DNA of 10,209 nt from JAMCQB01 sp947085305 (GCA_947085305.1 CAMTVV010000150.1:1-10209); one strand, 5' to 3'. Positions 1 through 6,015 are shown, counted from the stretch's first letter. The notes: generated by a model not told the origin, from the letters alone. A program made the numbers and translations.

Positions 1-141
1 AGCCAGGATGATATCCTTATATCCCTTTTTAACTTTATCGTCAGAAATAACCAGCGCGGGTCTTCCTTTTTGTTTTTCAGACCCCTCCTTGAGAATAAAA
101 GGGAACTTAACAACTACCATATCTCCTCTTTTATAACTCAT
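1..141 (-). CDS. MazF/PemK-family toxin, N-terminal part (cut by window edge)
   Basis: This is the first 47 codons of a gene that reads from an ATG at 141 off the left edge of the window. The visible protein starts MSYKRGDMVVVKFPF and continues with KGRPALVISDD. That is the layout of the MazF/PemK/CcdB-like fold: an RGD(x)V strand, a flexible loop, then the RPALVIS strand. Family members are usually ribosome-independent mRNA endonucleases held inactive by an antitoxin from the same operon. The start overlaps the last 11 bases of the antitoxin gene, so translation is probably coupled. The catalytic residues in the second half are outside the window, so activity cannot be judged. Confidence 0.85.
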   Translation of the reverse strand, partial: MSYKRGDMVVVKFPFILKEGSEKQKGRPALVISDDKVKKGYKDIILA

Positions 142-340
142 AGAGATCTTCGGATTCTGCTTTCCAAATTCTGCTCAGACTCTCCTGTTGTAATAGCAAC
201 GTTTCATAGTCGACGCCTGTCTTCTTCATTCTTCTGTCTTTTAGAAACTCGATAAAGTCTATTACCTCCTGGATCAACTCAGGGGGCAGTTCTTCAAGAT
301 CTTTAACAATGATCTCTTTACGGTTCGTTAAGGTTGCCAT
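131..340 (-). CDS. Small antitoxin of a MazF-type pair (DUF2281/VapB-like)
   Basis: This 69-residue protein opens with a short basic stretch (MATLTNRKEIIVKD). The core LEELPPELIQEVIDFIEFLKD follows at about residues 15-35, with the acidic-helical look of DUF2281/VapB-like antitoxins. The C-terminal half is charged and probably disordered, as expected for a toxin-wrapping tail. The start is well fixed: AGGAGGT lies about eight bases upstream of the ATG. The gene overlaps the toxin start by 11 bases, the classic antitoxin-first arrangement. By analogy it neutralises the toxin and may repress its own promoter, but no clear DNA-binding domain can be named from the sequence. The family assignment is less certain than the operon role. 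Confidence 0.8.
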   Translation of the reverse strand: MATLTNRKEIIVKDLEELPPELIQEVIDFIEFLKDRRMKKTGVDYETLLLQQESLSRIWKAESEDLYEL

Positions 341-369
341 AATTTAGAACCTCCTTTTACATCTCTAAA

Positions 370-399
370 GTTATATCTCATTCGCCCCGTCTTTTTCAA
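370..399 (-). promoter_or_regulatory. Likely sigma-70 promoter of the toxin-antitoxin operon
   Basis: On the minus strand TTGAAA (399-394) and TATAAC (375-370) are 18 bases apart, each one mismatch from consensus. Transcription would start near 363, giving a leader of about 23 bases that contains the strong ribosome binding site. An imperfect direct repeat, GAGATATAA and GAGATGTAA, sits 14 bases apart across the -10 box and start region. It could be an operator, but that is a guess. Confidence 0.45.
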
Positions 400-435
400 A
401 GGCTGCCTCGAGTCCGTTTTCGGAGACAGCGTCCC

Positions 436-626
436 GCCATAATTTAGATCAGGGTCAGGCTTGAATTAGTGAATATACGCTCGCTATCTACCAAGTCACA
501 GGGTATCTATTGGTATCTATTGGGGTCATGCCTGCATATGCGCATTTATTCAAGCGCATAAGCCGGCTGGAAAGCAAATCAAAGCACGGGTACATAGGGT
601 CAAATCTTTCATCGTGGCAAGAAAGC
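436..626. repeat. Non-coding stretch with repeat debris, possibly from a RAYT/IS200-like element
   Basis: No gene is supported between the antitoxin and the dehydrogenase. GGGTCA occurs three times in one orientation (452, 523, 597), 71 and 74 bases apart. There is a perfect tandem 10-mer, GGTATCTATT, at 502-521. There is a hairpin TATGCGC/GCGCATA (537-543 with 554-560). GCCATAATTTAGA at 436-448 exactly repeats the antitoxin start region at 336-348. The third GGGTCA is followed by GTGGCAAGAAAG (614-625), which would read V/M-A-R-K and resembles the N-terminus of REP-associated tyrosine transposases. The similarity stops at the dehydrogenase stop codon. A decayed mobile element is an inference from these patterns; no transposase domain remains. 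Confidence 0.3.
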
Positions 627-1955
627 TCACGCCTTGTGGATTTTCCCGCTCTTAATCCCATTCCTTTCGAAGGCGTTCCTTGTATCAAGGATGCAGCGCG
701 CATGTTTCTCAATAAAGGCATAGTCATAGGCCGAGTGGTCGGTGAGCAGCAGCGCCATGTCGGCATTGTTCAATGTCTCTTCAGTGAGCTCCACTGACTT
801 CATGTCAATCTCAGGGTAACTACGGTGGCCACGGCAGACAGGGACATGAGGATCGTTGTAACAGACCTCTGCGCCATGCTCCCTGAGAATCCGGATGATC
901 CTCAAGGACGGTGACTCCCTCTGGTCATCCACGTCCTGCTTGTATGCCATTCCCAATATGAGGATACGGGAATCCTTGAGGGACTTCCCGGTTTCATTCA
1001 GAATCCAGCCCGCCTTCTGCACTACATAGTGCGGCATGCCGGTGTTAATCTCACCTGCAAGCTCTATGAAACGGGTGGAGAAATCATATTCCCGTGCCTT
1101 CCACGTCAGGTAAAACGGGTCAATTGGGATGCAGTGTCCGCCGAGGCCCGGACCCGGATAAAATGCCTGGAACCCGAAGGGTTTCGTCTTTGCGGCCGCG
1201 ATCACCTCCCAGACGTCAATCCCCATTTTATCGAACAGCATCTTCAGCTCGTTCACGAGGGCGATATTCACAGACCGGTAGATGTTTTCAAGCAGCTTTG
1301 TTGCCTCTGCCACTTTCGTGGAAGATACCGGCACCGTCTTCACAACAATGGTGTCGTAGAGGGCTTTTGCAGCCGCGAGGCATTTTTCGGTATATCCTCC
1401 CACCACCTTCGGAATCGTACTTGTCGAAAAATCTTTGTTATTCGGGTCTTCGCGTTCAGGGGAATAGGCAAGATAGAAGTCCTCACCTGCCTTGAGTCCT
1501 GTCTCCTCAAGGATCAGCCTCATATCCTCATCAGTAGTGCCTGGATAGGTGGTGGATTCGAGGACAATGAGCTGTCCTTTCCTGAGGTATTGAGCAATGG
1601 TCCTTGTGGTATTAAAGACATAAGTCATATCCGGCTCGCGGTTCTTATTAAGAGGCGTCGGCACGCAGATTATTATGCAATCTGCGCCGGAAAGTTTTGA
1701 AAAATCAGTGGTTGGGGAAAGAAGCGATGAGCAACGAGCAACGAGTTCAGAGTCAATGTGCTTTATATAACTCTTTCCTTTCTTGAGCGTCTTGATCTTT
1801 GCCGGATCAACATCAAAGCCGGTCACCGGAAATCCTGCTTTGCAGAATTCTAAGACGAGCGGCAGTCCTACGTAACCAAGCCCGATGACGCCGATGTGAG
1901 CGCTCTTCGTTTCAATCTGCTTAAGCAAATTCATCAAAACACCCGACTTAGCCAT
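627..1955 (-). CDS. Nucleotide-sugar 6-dehydrogenase (UDP-GlcNAc/UDP-glucose dehydrogenase, WbpA-like)
   Basis: This cytosolic enzyme oxidises C6 of a UDP-sugar to the uronic acid with two NAD+. The 442 residues show the family order: a Rossmann NAD site with GLGYVG at 25-30, the VPTPLN segment near 98-103, ESTTYPGT at 133-140, a central helical domain, and the catalytic cysteine C275 in GPGLGGHCIPIDPFYLTWKA. A C-terminal UDP-binding domain follows, with ILGMAYKQDVDDQRESPS. The wording around C275 is closest to the WbpA/TviB branch, which usually acts on UDP-GlcNAc. The neighbouring UDP-glucuronate epimerase makes UDP-glucose an equally sensible substrate. The ATG at 1955 lies 11 bases after the epimerase stop. 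An internal ATG at 1934 (MNLLKQ) is an alternative start that leaves the NAD fold intact. It is the last gene of the operon; I see no clear hairpin terminator after it. Confidence 0.93.
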   Translation of the reverse strand: MAKSGVLMNLLKQIETKSAHIGVIGLGYVGLPLVLEFCKAGFPVTGFDVDPAKIKTLKKGKSYIKHIDSELVARCSSLLSPTTDFSKLSGADCIIICVPTPLNKNREPDMTYVFNTTRTIAQYLRKGQLIVLESTTYPGTTDEDMRLILEETGLKAGEDFYLAYSPEREDPNNKDFSTSTIPKVVGGYTEKCLAAAKALYDTIVVKTVPVSSTKVAEATKLLENIYRSVNIALVNELKMLFDKMGIDVWEVIAAAKTKPFGFQAFYPGPGLGGHCIPIDPFYLTWKAREYDFSTRFIELAGEINTGMPHYVVQKAGWILNETGKSLKDSRILILGMAYKQDVDDQRESPSLRIIRILREHGAEVCYNDPHVPVCRGHRSYPEIDMKSVELTEETLNNADMALLLTDHSAYDYAFIEKHARCILDTRNAFERNGIKSGKIHKA

Positions 1956-1966
1956 CTACTCTGTGC

Positions 1967-2998
1967 TCATAGCTTGTAATACTCATTGTACCATTGGACA
2001 AACCGTTGAATGCCTGTTTCCAGCGAAGTTTCGGGCTTGAAGCCCGCGTCTCTTATAAGGTCGTCGATATCCGCATGGGTGGCAGGAACATCTCCAGGCT
2101 GGATTGGCAGCAGGTTCTTTTCCGCCTTTTTCCCGAGACAGTCTTCCAATACTTCGATGAAATGCATGAGGTCCACCGGATTGTTGTTGCCTATATTATA
2201 CAGTTTATACGGCGCATAACTTGTGGCGGGGTCGGGGTTGTCGCCGCTCCAGCGGGGATTCGGCGCCGGTATTTTATCCATCACCCTGACAACACCTTCG
2301 ATAATATCAGCGATATACGTAAAGTCACGCTGCATCTTTCCGTAGTTGAATACGTCTATGGGCTTTCCTTCCAGTATCGCCCTCGTAAACAGGAATAACG
2401 CCATGTCAGGACGCCCCCACGGGCCATAGACCGTGAAGAACCTGAGTCCGGTGCAGGGTATCCTGTAAAGGCTCGCATAGGTATGCGCCATGAGTTCATT
2501 GGCCTTCTTGGTGGCTGCATAAAGAGAGACAGGATGGTCCACATTGTGATGGACGGAGAACGGCATCTGCGTGTTCGCTCCATAGACAGAGCTGGAAGAT
2601 GCAAAGACGAGGTGTTTCACGGCATTATGCCGGCAGCCCTCAAGGATATTCAGGAAGCCGCTGATATTGCTGTCTATGTAGGAGTGAGGGTTTATGAGAG
2701 AATATCGGACACCTGCCTGTGCAGCGAGGTTGACGACAATGTCGAAATTCTCATCCCTGAACATTCGGGCGATCCAGTCCCTGTCTGCAAGGTCCAGCCG
2801 CACGGGCTTGAAGTTCCTCTCCATGGTAATTTGCTTGAGCCTGTTCAGCTTCAGGTTCACGTCATAATAGTCGTTCAGGTTGTCGAGGCCGACTACTTCA
2901 TCGCCACGCTCAAGAAGCCTTTTGCAGAGATGAAACCCGATGAATCCGGCTGCGCCGGTAACGAGAACTTTCCTGGATGCCCGACTTTCAGCGCACAA
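1967..2998 (-). CDS. NAD-dependent epimerase, UDP-glucuronate 4-epimerase type
   Basis: This is an extended short-chain dehydrogenase/reductase that would interconvert UDP-glucuronate and UDP-galacturonate in the cytosol. Visible features are the NAD motif TGAAGFIG at 14-21, LDNLNDYYD at 38-46, NLAAQAGVRYS at 90-100, the serine cluster ASSSSVYG at 133-140, and the YxxxK pair Y160/K164. These are followed by RFFTVYGPWGRPDMA and FNYGKMQRDFTYI, wording typical of bacterial UDP-glucuronate 4-epimerases. The 343-residue length fits. The start is a TTG with AGGAG ten bases upstream, and it overlaps the end of the regulator gene by 11 bases, so coupled translation is likely. Together with the downstream dehydrogenase it could make UDP-GlcA and then UDP-GalA for polysaccharide. 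A GlcNAc-uronate epimerase is the main alternative. Confidence 0.9.
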   Translation of the reverse strand: MCAESRASRKVLVTGAAGFIGFHLCKRLLERGDEVVGLDNLNDYYDVNLKLNRLKQITMERNFKPVRLDLADRDWIARMFRDENFDIVVNLAAQAGVRYSLINPHSYIDSNISGFLNILEGCRHNAVKHLVFASSSSVYGANTQMPFSVHHNVDHPVSLYAATKKANELMAHTYASLYRIPCTGLRFFTVYGPWGRPDMALFLFTRAILEGKPIDVFNYGKMQRDFTYIADIIEGVVRVMDKIPAPNPRWSGDNPDPATSYAPYKLYNIGNNNPVDLMHFIEVLEDCLGKKAEKNLLPIQPGDVPATHADIDDLIRDAGFKPETSLETGIQRFVQWYNEYYKL

Positions 2999-3311
2999 TG
3001 GATTCCGTCTCCTGTCTCAGGGCTTCGATCTCTTCCCTGAGCCTGTGGTATTCCTCGAGCTTTCTCTGGAGAAAATTGCAGGTCTGCGCGAGTTTAACGC
3101 TCATGCCCTTTGGGGTGAGGATATACATATACGCGATCTTGTTCCTGGAATTCTTGAAGCGGCTCGCCTTGACATACCCGGCCCTGAGGAGCTCGTTCAC
3201 AAGATAGTTCACCCGGCCCAGGCTGAGCCCCATCCTCTTTGAGAGGTCACGCTGGGAAAGGGTCCCGTCCCTTGCTAATTCACGAAGGGTCCTGAACTGT
3301 AATTCGTCCAT
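2988..3311 (-). CDS. EPS-associated MarR-family transcriptional regulator
   Basis: This 107-residue winged-helix protein is first in the sugar operon. Residues 1-70 form the helix-turn-helix and wing: LRELARDGTLSQRDLSKRMG, then LGRVNYLVNELLRAGYV, then the wing KIAYMYILTPKG. Residues from about 78 onward (CNFLQRKLEEYHRLREEIEAL) are a predicted coiled coil, probably for dimerisation. This short architecture next to exopolysaccharide genes matches the EPS-associated MarR group (as in TIGR04176), from family knowledge. The ATG at 3311 has no strong ribosome binding site (a weak AGTGA lies just upstream). It probably controls the sugar operon and itself; perfect palindromes in its own promoter region are candidate operators. 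Confidence 0.85.
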   Translation of the reverse strand: MDELQFRTLRELARDGTLSQRDLSKRMGLSLGRVNYLVNELLRAGYVKASRFKNSRNKIAYMYILTPKGMSVKLAQTCNFLQRKLEEYHRLREEIEALRQETESIVR

Positions 3312-3359
3312 CAGTCACTAAGCCTGGCGCACGGCGTAAAAACTTTTTTCGATAATAAA

Positions 3360-3372
3360 ATGCCGGCGGCAT
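3360..3372. promoter_or_regulatory. Short palindrome in the sugar-operon leader (attenuator-like?)
   Basis: ATGCCG-G-CGGCAT is a perfect inverted repeat inside the predicted leader. On the minus-strand RNA it would fold as a small GC-rich stem followed by UUUAUUAU. That is reminiscent of a weak intrinsic terminator, but the stem is only five usable base pairs, so function is doubtful. Confidence 0.25.
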
Positions 3373-3420
3373 GTTCTTTGCGCTTTGCACCCGGCTGTTT
3401 TCGCGCGGGCTACCGCCGAA

Positions 3421-3437
3421 TCCTGTTATGAACAGGA
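3421..3437. promoter_or_regulatory. Perfect 17-bp palindrome TCCTGTT-ATG-AACAGGA
   Basis: Seven-base arms flank a three-base centre, about 40 bases downstream of the predicted transcription start of the sugar operon and within its leader. Its size and symmetry fit an operator for a dimeric winged-helix regulator such as the MarR-like protein encoded just downstream. It could instead be an RNA hairpin. Only the symmetry is seen directly. Confidence 0.45.
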
Positions 3438-3460
3438 CTGGAAAGTGAGGCATTTCGTGC

Positions 3461-3475
3461 GTTCAGGCACTGAAC
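3461..3475. promoter_or_regulatory. Perfect 15-bp palindrome GTTCAG-GCA-CTGAAC at the sugar-operon start site
   Basis: Six-base arms flank a three-base centre. The site lies one base downstream of the predicted -10 box (3477-3482) and covers the likely transcription start near 3470. A repressor bound here would block RNA polymerase, so this is the best candidate operator for the MarR-like regulator. The assignment to that regulator is inferred. Confidence 0.45.
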
Positions 3476-3476
3476 T

Positions 3477-3506
3477 AATATAACCAACCTGGAATAAAAA
3501 CGTCAA
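3477..3506 (-). promoter_or_regulatory. Likely sigma-70 promoter of the nucleotide-sugar operon
   Basis: On the minus strand TTGACG (3506-3501) and TATATT (3482-3477) are separated by 18 bases; both hexamers have five of six consensus bases. The start would be near 3470, leaving a leader of roughly 160 bases before the regulator ATG at 3311. That leader is long for a simple operon and contains two palindromes. Confidence 0.5.
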
Positions 3507-3559
3507 TAAAAAAAATTCCGCACCTAAAATAGAGATAGGAAATTGTTAATCCTCTCAAA

Positions 3560-3596
3560 CCCCCTCCCCTTAATCCCCTCCCATCAAGGGAGGGGA
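3560..3596. repeat. C-rich/G-rich dispersed-repeat-like element with hairpin and G-quadruplex potential
   Basis: TCCCCTCCC (3574-3582) pairs perfectly with GGGAGGGGA (3588-3596) around a five-base loop, and another CCCCTCCCCTT copy precedes it (3561-3571). Read on the minus strand, 3582-3560 is G3-A-G4-ATTAA-G4-A-G5, a complete four-run quadruplex motif with short loops. Sequences of this style recur between genes in many environmental bacterial genomes. Whether it is repeated elsewhere in this genome cannot be seen here. Confidence 0.5.
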
Positions 3597-3644
3597 AACT
3601 TCTGGAAAGTTCTATGTCTATTTTCCGGTTCCGCTTAGGGTATG

Positions 3645-3673
3645 TTGACTGCATTAAGGAAATATGACATAAT
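3645..3673 (+). promoter_or_regulatory. Likely sigma-70 promoter of the 12-haem cytochrome gene
   Basis: TTGACT (3645-3650) and CATAAT (3668-3673) are 17 bases apart, each one mismatch from consensus. Transcription would begin near 3680, giving a leader of about 100 bases. The Shine-Dalgarno AAGGAGGG lies at 3768-3775, just before the ATG at 3780. I looked for a sigma-54 -24/-12 pair here and found only off-spaced partial matches. Confidence 0.5.
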
Positions 3674-3779
3674 GGCGTAAAATTTTGTTCTGTGAGGAAT
3701 CTTCACTGCATAATTTATCTTCGGAAACTGTTTTTATAGGGTAGAGGGGCGCTTAATAAAAATCAAGAAGGAGGGAAAA

Positions 3780-4631
3780 ATGAGAGAAGTAAAACGCAGT
3801 AGTCTTTTGATTGCGCTTGTCCTGGTCGCGGGCATTGCTGCGCTTCTGGCTTATTCCGGCTCAGCGCCGGCTCAGACTGCCAGGGCAGCCCTGTCCAATG
3901 AAGACTGTGTCAAGTGCCATGCAGGACCCCCTGGCGACATCGCTACGGCCGGAGGGAAGCATAAGAATGTGGGCTGTTCGGACTGCCATGCGGGCCATCC
4001 GCCAACGGTAAAGAAGCCGATCCCCCAGTGCAGCCAGTGCCACATGGGTAAACCTCACTTTGAGCTCAAGGCCTGCCTGGGATGCCACAAGAATCCTCAC
4101 ACGCCCTTGAAGATTACTTTCGGCAGCAATGTCACGGATCCTTGTCTCACCTGTCACTCCCAGCAGATCGCACAGCTCCGGGAAAACAAGAGCAAGCATA
4201 CGGCGCTATATTGCAGCACCTGTCATAGCGTCCACGGCAAGGTCCCGCAATGCACTCAGTGTCATAAACCCCATGCCTCTGATATGGGCGCCGGAGAGTG
4301 CAAAAAATGTCACAAGGCTCATATGCCGAAAGCTGTGACGTACGCAGCTGATATCACTTCAAAGAACTGCGCGGCATGCCACGGGAAAGCCTTTGATCTT
4401 CTCAGCTCGAGCGCAACCAAGCACAAGACCTTTGCCTGTGCCTTCTGCCACCAGGCAAAGCACAAGATGACGCCGAAGTGCCAGGACTGCCACGGTGTTC
4501 CTCATCCCGCAGGCATTATGGCTAAGTTCCCGAAATGCAGCGACTGTCACAATATCGCCCACGATCTGAACCGCTTCACCAGCGGCGCAGAGAAAAAAGA
4601 AGCGCCGAAGGAAATGAAGAAAAAGAAATAA
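3780..4631 (+). CDS. Dodecahaem c-type cytochrome, exported (three tetrahaem modules)
   Basis: This 283-residue protein has an N-terminal signal sequence: KR near the start, a hydrophobic core LLIALVLVAGIAALLA, then a likely cleavage after the SAPAQTARA region. It has twelve CXXCH haem sites with first cysteines at 43, 66, 84, 99, 122, 145, 158, 174, 197, 220, 234 and 253. The spacing repeats every four haems, and each module has KH four residues before its second haem cysteine (KHKNVGC, KHTALYC, KHKTFAC). The protein therefore looks like a triplicated cytochrome c3/c7-type tetrahaem unit. Many extra histidines could be distal haem ligands. The tail is lysine-rich (EKKEAPKEMKKKK). It should act outside the inner membrane as an electron carrier or wire; partners and redox substrate are unknown. 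The start is fixed by AAGGAGGG. It converges on another multihaem cytochrome. Confidence 0.93.
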   Translation: MREVKRSSLLIALVLVAGIAALLAYSGSAPAQTARAALSNEDCVKCHAGPPGDIATAGGKHKNVGCSDCHAGHPPTVKKPIPQCSQCHMGKPHFELKACLGCHKNPHTPLKITFGSNVTDPCLTCHSQQIAQLRENKSKHTALYCSTCHSVHGKVPQCTQCHKPHASDMGAGECKKCHKAHMPKAVTYAADITSKNCAACHGKAFDLLSSSATKHKTFACAFCHQAKHKMTPKCQDCHGVPHPAGIMAKFPKCSDCHNIAHDLNRFTSGAEKKEAPKEMKKKK

Positions 4632-4644
4632 CGCCCTCCGAACT

Positions 4645-4682
4645 AAAAGGGCAAGGGCCTCTTTGCAGGCCCTTGCCCTTTT
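4645..4682. terminator. Bidirectional intrinsic terminator between convergent cytochrome genes
   Basis: AAAAGGGCAAGGGCC (4645-4659) is perfectly complementary to GGCCCTTGCCCTTTT (4668-4682) around an eight-base loop. The stem is GC-rich and bordered by A-runs on one side and T-runs on the other, so it can terminate both strands. It lies 14 bases after the stop of the plus-strand gene and about 90 bases beyond the stop of the minus-strand one. Confidence 0.85.
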
Positions 4683-4771
4683 GCCTTTCTCTGCCCTCCG
4701 CGCAAATTCGCTCTGACGGAATGACAAACCAACAAAGGCCGACGCCTGGTGAATGTTTTGCAACGTTAGGG

Positions 4772-5950
4772 TTACTTTCTCCTGTGGCAGCTACCGCAGA
4801 TGCCGAAGGGAGTGTCTGCCTTGTGCTTGAAAAGGCTGATCCAGTCCGAGCTGTGCGGTTTGTGGCATGAGATACAGGACAGTTTTATCTTTTTGCCGTC
4901 CACGACTTTCTTCCGTTTGCTTTCAAGTGGATGTCCTCCATTTGGGCTGTTCACTACATGGGGCTTCTGAGCAATCGTCGGGTGACACTGCAGGCACAGA
5001 CTATTCACGCTTGACAGCAGCAACTTTTTAATGCCGGCGCCGTGCGGTTCATGACAGGACATGCACATGCCCGAAGCCACAGGGGGATGGACATTCCTAT
5101 GGGCAAAATTGTTTTTATCATGGCAGGTGAAACACAGGGCGGGCAGTTCCGCAAGAAGCAGCTTTGCCGAATCCGACTGATGGGGAGAGTGGCAGTTCAG
5201 GCACATGCCGGCCGCCACAGGAGAATGCATGACTTTCTTGCCCTCAAAATCTTTTTTGCTGTGACAGTTAAAACAGAGGTCCGGGGCCTGCCTCAGAAGA
5301 AGTTTCTGCGCAGCGGAAGCATGAGGCTCATGGCACGAAGCGCAGAGCCCTCCAGCAACCGGCGCATGGACATCTTTCTTCCCGGAAAACTTCTGTTTGT
5401 CATGACAATTGAAACACAATCCGGGTGATTCGGCGATGAGGAGTTTTTTTGCTTCGCTGCTGTGCGGGTCGTGGCACGACGTGCACATCCCTCCGGCAAC
5501 AGGCGGATGAACGGTCTTATTCATAAACCTGGCTTTATCATGGCAGTTAATGCATAAGTCCGGCATGTTCGAAATCAGGAGCTTCGGGAAATCCGACACA
5601 TGGACAGCGTGGCAGGACATGCACTGACCTTCGGCAACGGGAGGATGTTTTACCTGACGGGTAAATCTGGTTTTGTCATGACATTTCCAGCAAAGATCGA
5701 CCCCGGTTGCAGAAAGAAACTTCATGGGTTTTGCAGCCCTGGAATGTGGTTTTGTGTGGCAGGATACGCATCCACGGGTTTTCACCACGGGATGAATCTC
5801 TTTCCCCTCCGCCTGTTTCTTATGGCATCCCGCACAGAGAGGGAGTTCATTGGAATACGCAATTCCCACATGAAGAAAGAGAAAAGAAAAAACGATGTTG
5901 CATAAAAATAACCGGAAGGGGTTTTTCAGGTCTATCTGCGCATTCCTCAT
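4772..5950 (-). CDS. 15-haem c-type cytochrome with paired-CXXCH repeats, exported
   Basis: Taken from the ATG at 5950 the protein has 392 residues. A signal sequence or membrane anchor (FRLFLCNIVFSFLFLHVGIAYS) precedes fifteen CXXCH motifs with first cysteines at 39, 61, 87, 110, 133, 156, 179, 203, 226, 250, 273, 296, 319, 359 and 385. From residue 87 to 319 there are five units of 46-47 residues. Each reads roughly LCxxCHDKxxF, then VHPPVAxGxCxxCHxPH, then KLLL. This is the doubled-CXXCH family (PF09699/TIGR01905 type), from family knowledge. The count is odd because the last site (CGSCHRRK) is unpaired at the extreme C-terminus. It probably transfers electrons in the periplasm or at the surface. 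Upstream in-frame starts at 5956 (ATG) and 5959 (TTG) are possible; 5950 was chosen because GCGGA sits nine bases before it. It follows the response regulator on the same strand. Confidence 0.92.
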   Translation of the reverse strand: MRNAQIDLKNPFRLFLCNIVFSFLFLHVGIAYSNELPLCAGCHKKQAEGKEIHPVVKTRGCVSCHTKPHSRAAKPMKFLSATGVDLCWKCHDKTRFTRQVKHPPVAEGQCMSCHAVHVSDFPKLLISNMPDLCINCHDKARFMNKTVHPPVAGGMCTSCHDPHSSEAKKLLIAESPGLCFNCHDKQKFSGKKDVHAPVAGGLCASCHEPHASAAQKLLLRQAPDLCFNCHSKKDFEGKKVMHSPVAAGMCLNCHSPHQSDSAKLLLAELPALCFTCHDKNNFAHRNVHPPVASGMCMSCHEPHGAGIKKLLLSSVNSLCLQCHPTIAQKPHVVNSPNGGHPLESKRKKVVDGKKIKLSCISCHKPHSSDWISLFKHKADTPFGICGSCHRRK

Positions 5951-5968
5951 CAGCATCAATCCGCAGTA

Positions 5969-5997
5969 ACCATATCAAATCTTTTCCCTCATGTCAA
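5969..5997 (-). promoter_or_regulatory. Possible sigma-70 promoter before the 15-haem cytochrome
   Basis: On the minus strand TTGACA (5997-5992, perfect consensus) and TATGGT (5974-5969, four of six) are 17 bases apart. The implied start near 5962 leaves only 6-12 bases of leader before the cytochrome start codon, which weakens the case. Read-through from the response-regulator gene is the alternative. Confidence 0.3.
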
Positions 5998-6015
5998 TAT
6001 TCATTGCGCGCACCC

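Noticed and set aside
537..560. TATGCGC/GCGCATA hairpin as terminator of the sugar operon
   Set aside because: It lacks a T-tract in the minus-strand direction and sits among repeat debris; kept only as part of that region.
1029..1700. 223-codon open frame on the plus strand inside the dehydrogenase gene
   Set aside because: It is antisense to a gene with clear family motifs, has cysteine- and arginine-rich composition without any recognisable domain, and is best explained as a shadow frame.
3674..3692. Sigma-54-like TGGCGT...TTTTG before the 12-haem cytochrome
   Set aside because: The GG to GC spacing is off by one and the -12 GC is missing; the adjacent TTGACT-N17-CATAAT fits far better.
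4950..5700. Regular repeats of about 140 bases suggesting a CRISPR or satellite array
   Set aside because: They are coding repeats of the paired-CXXCH cytochrome, with period set by 46-47 codons and no spacer structure.
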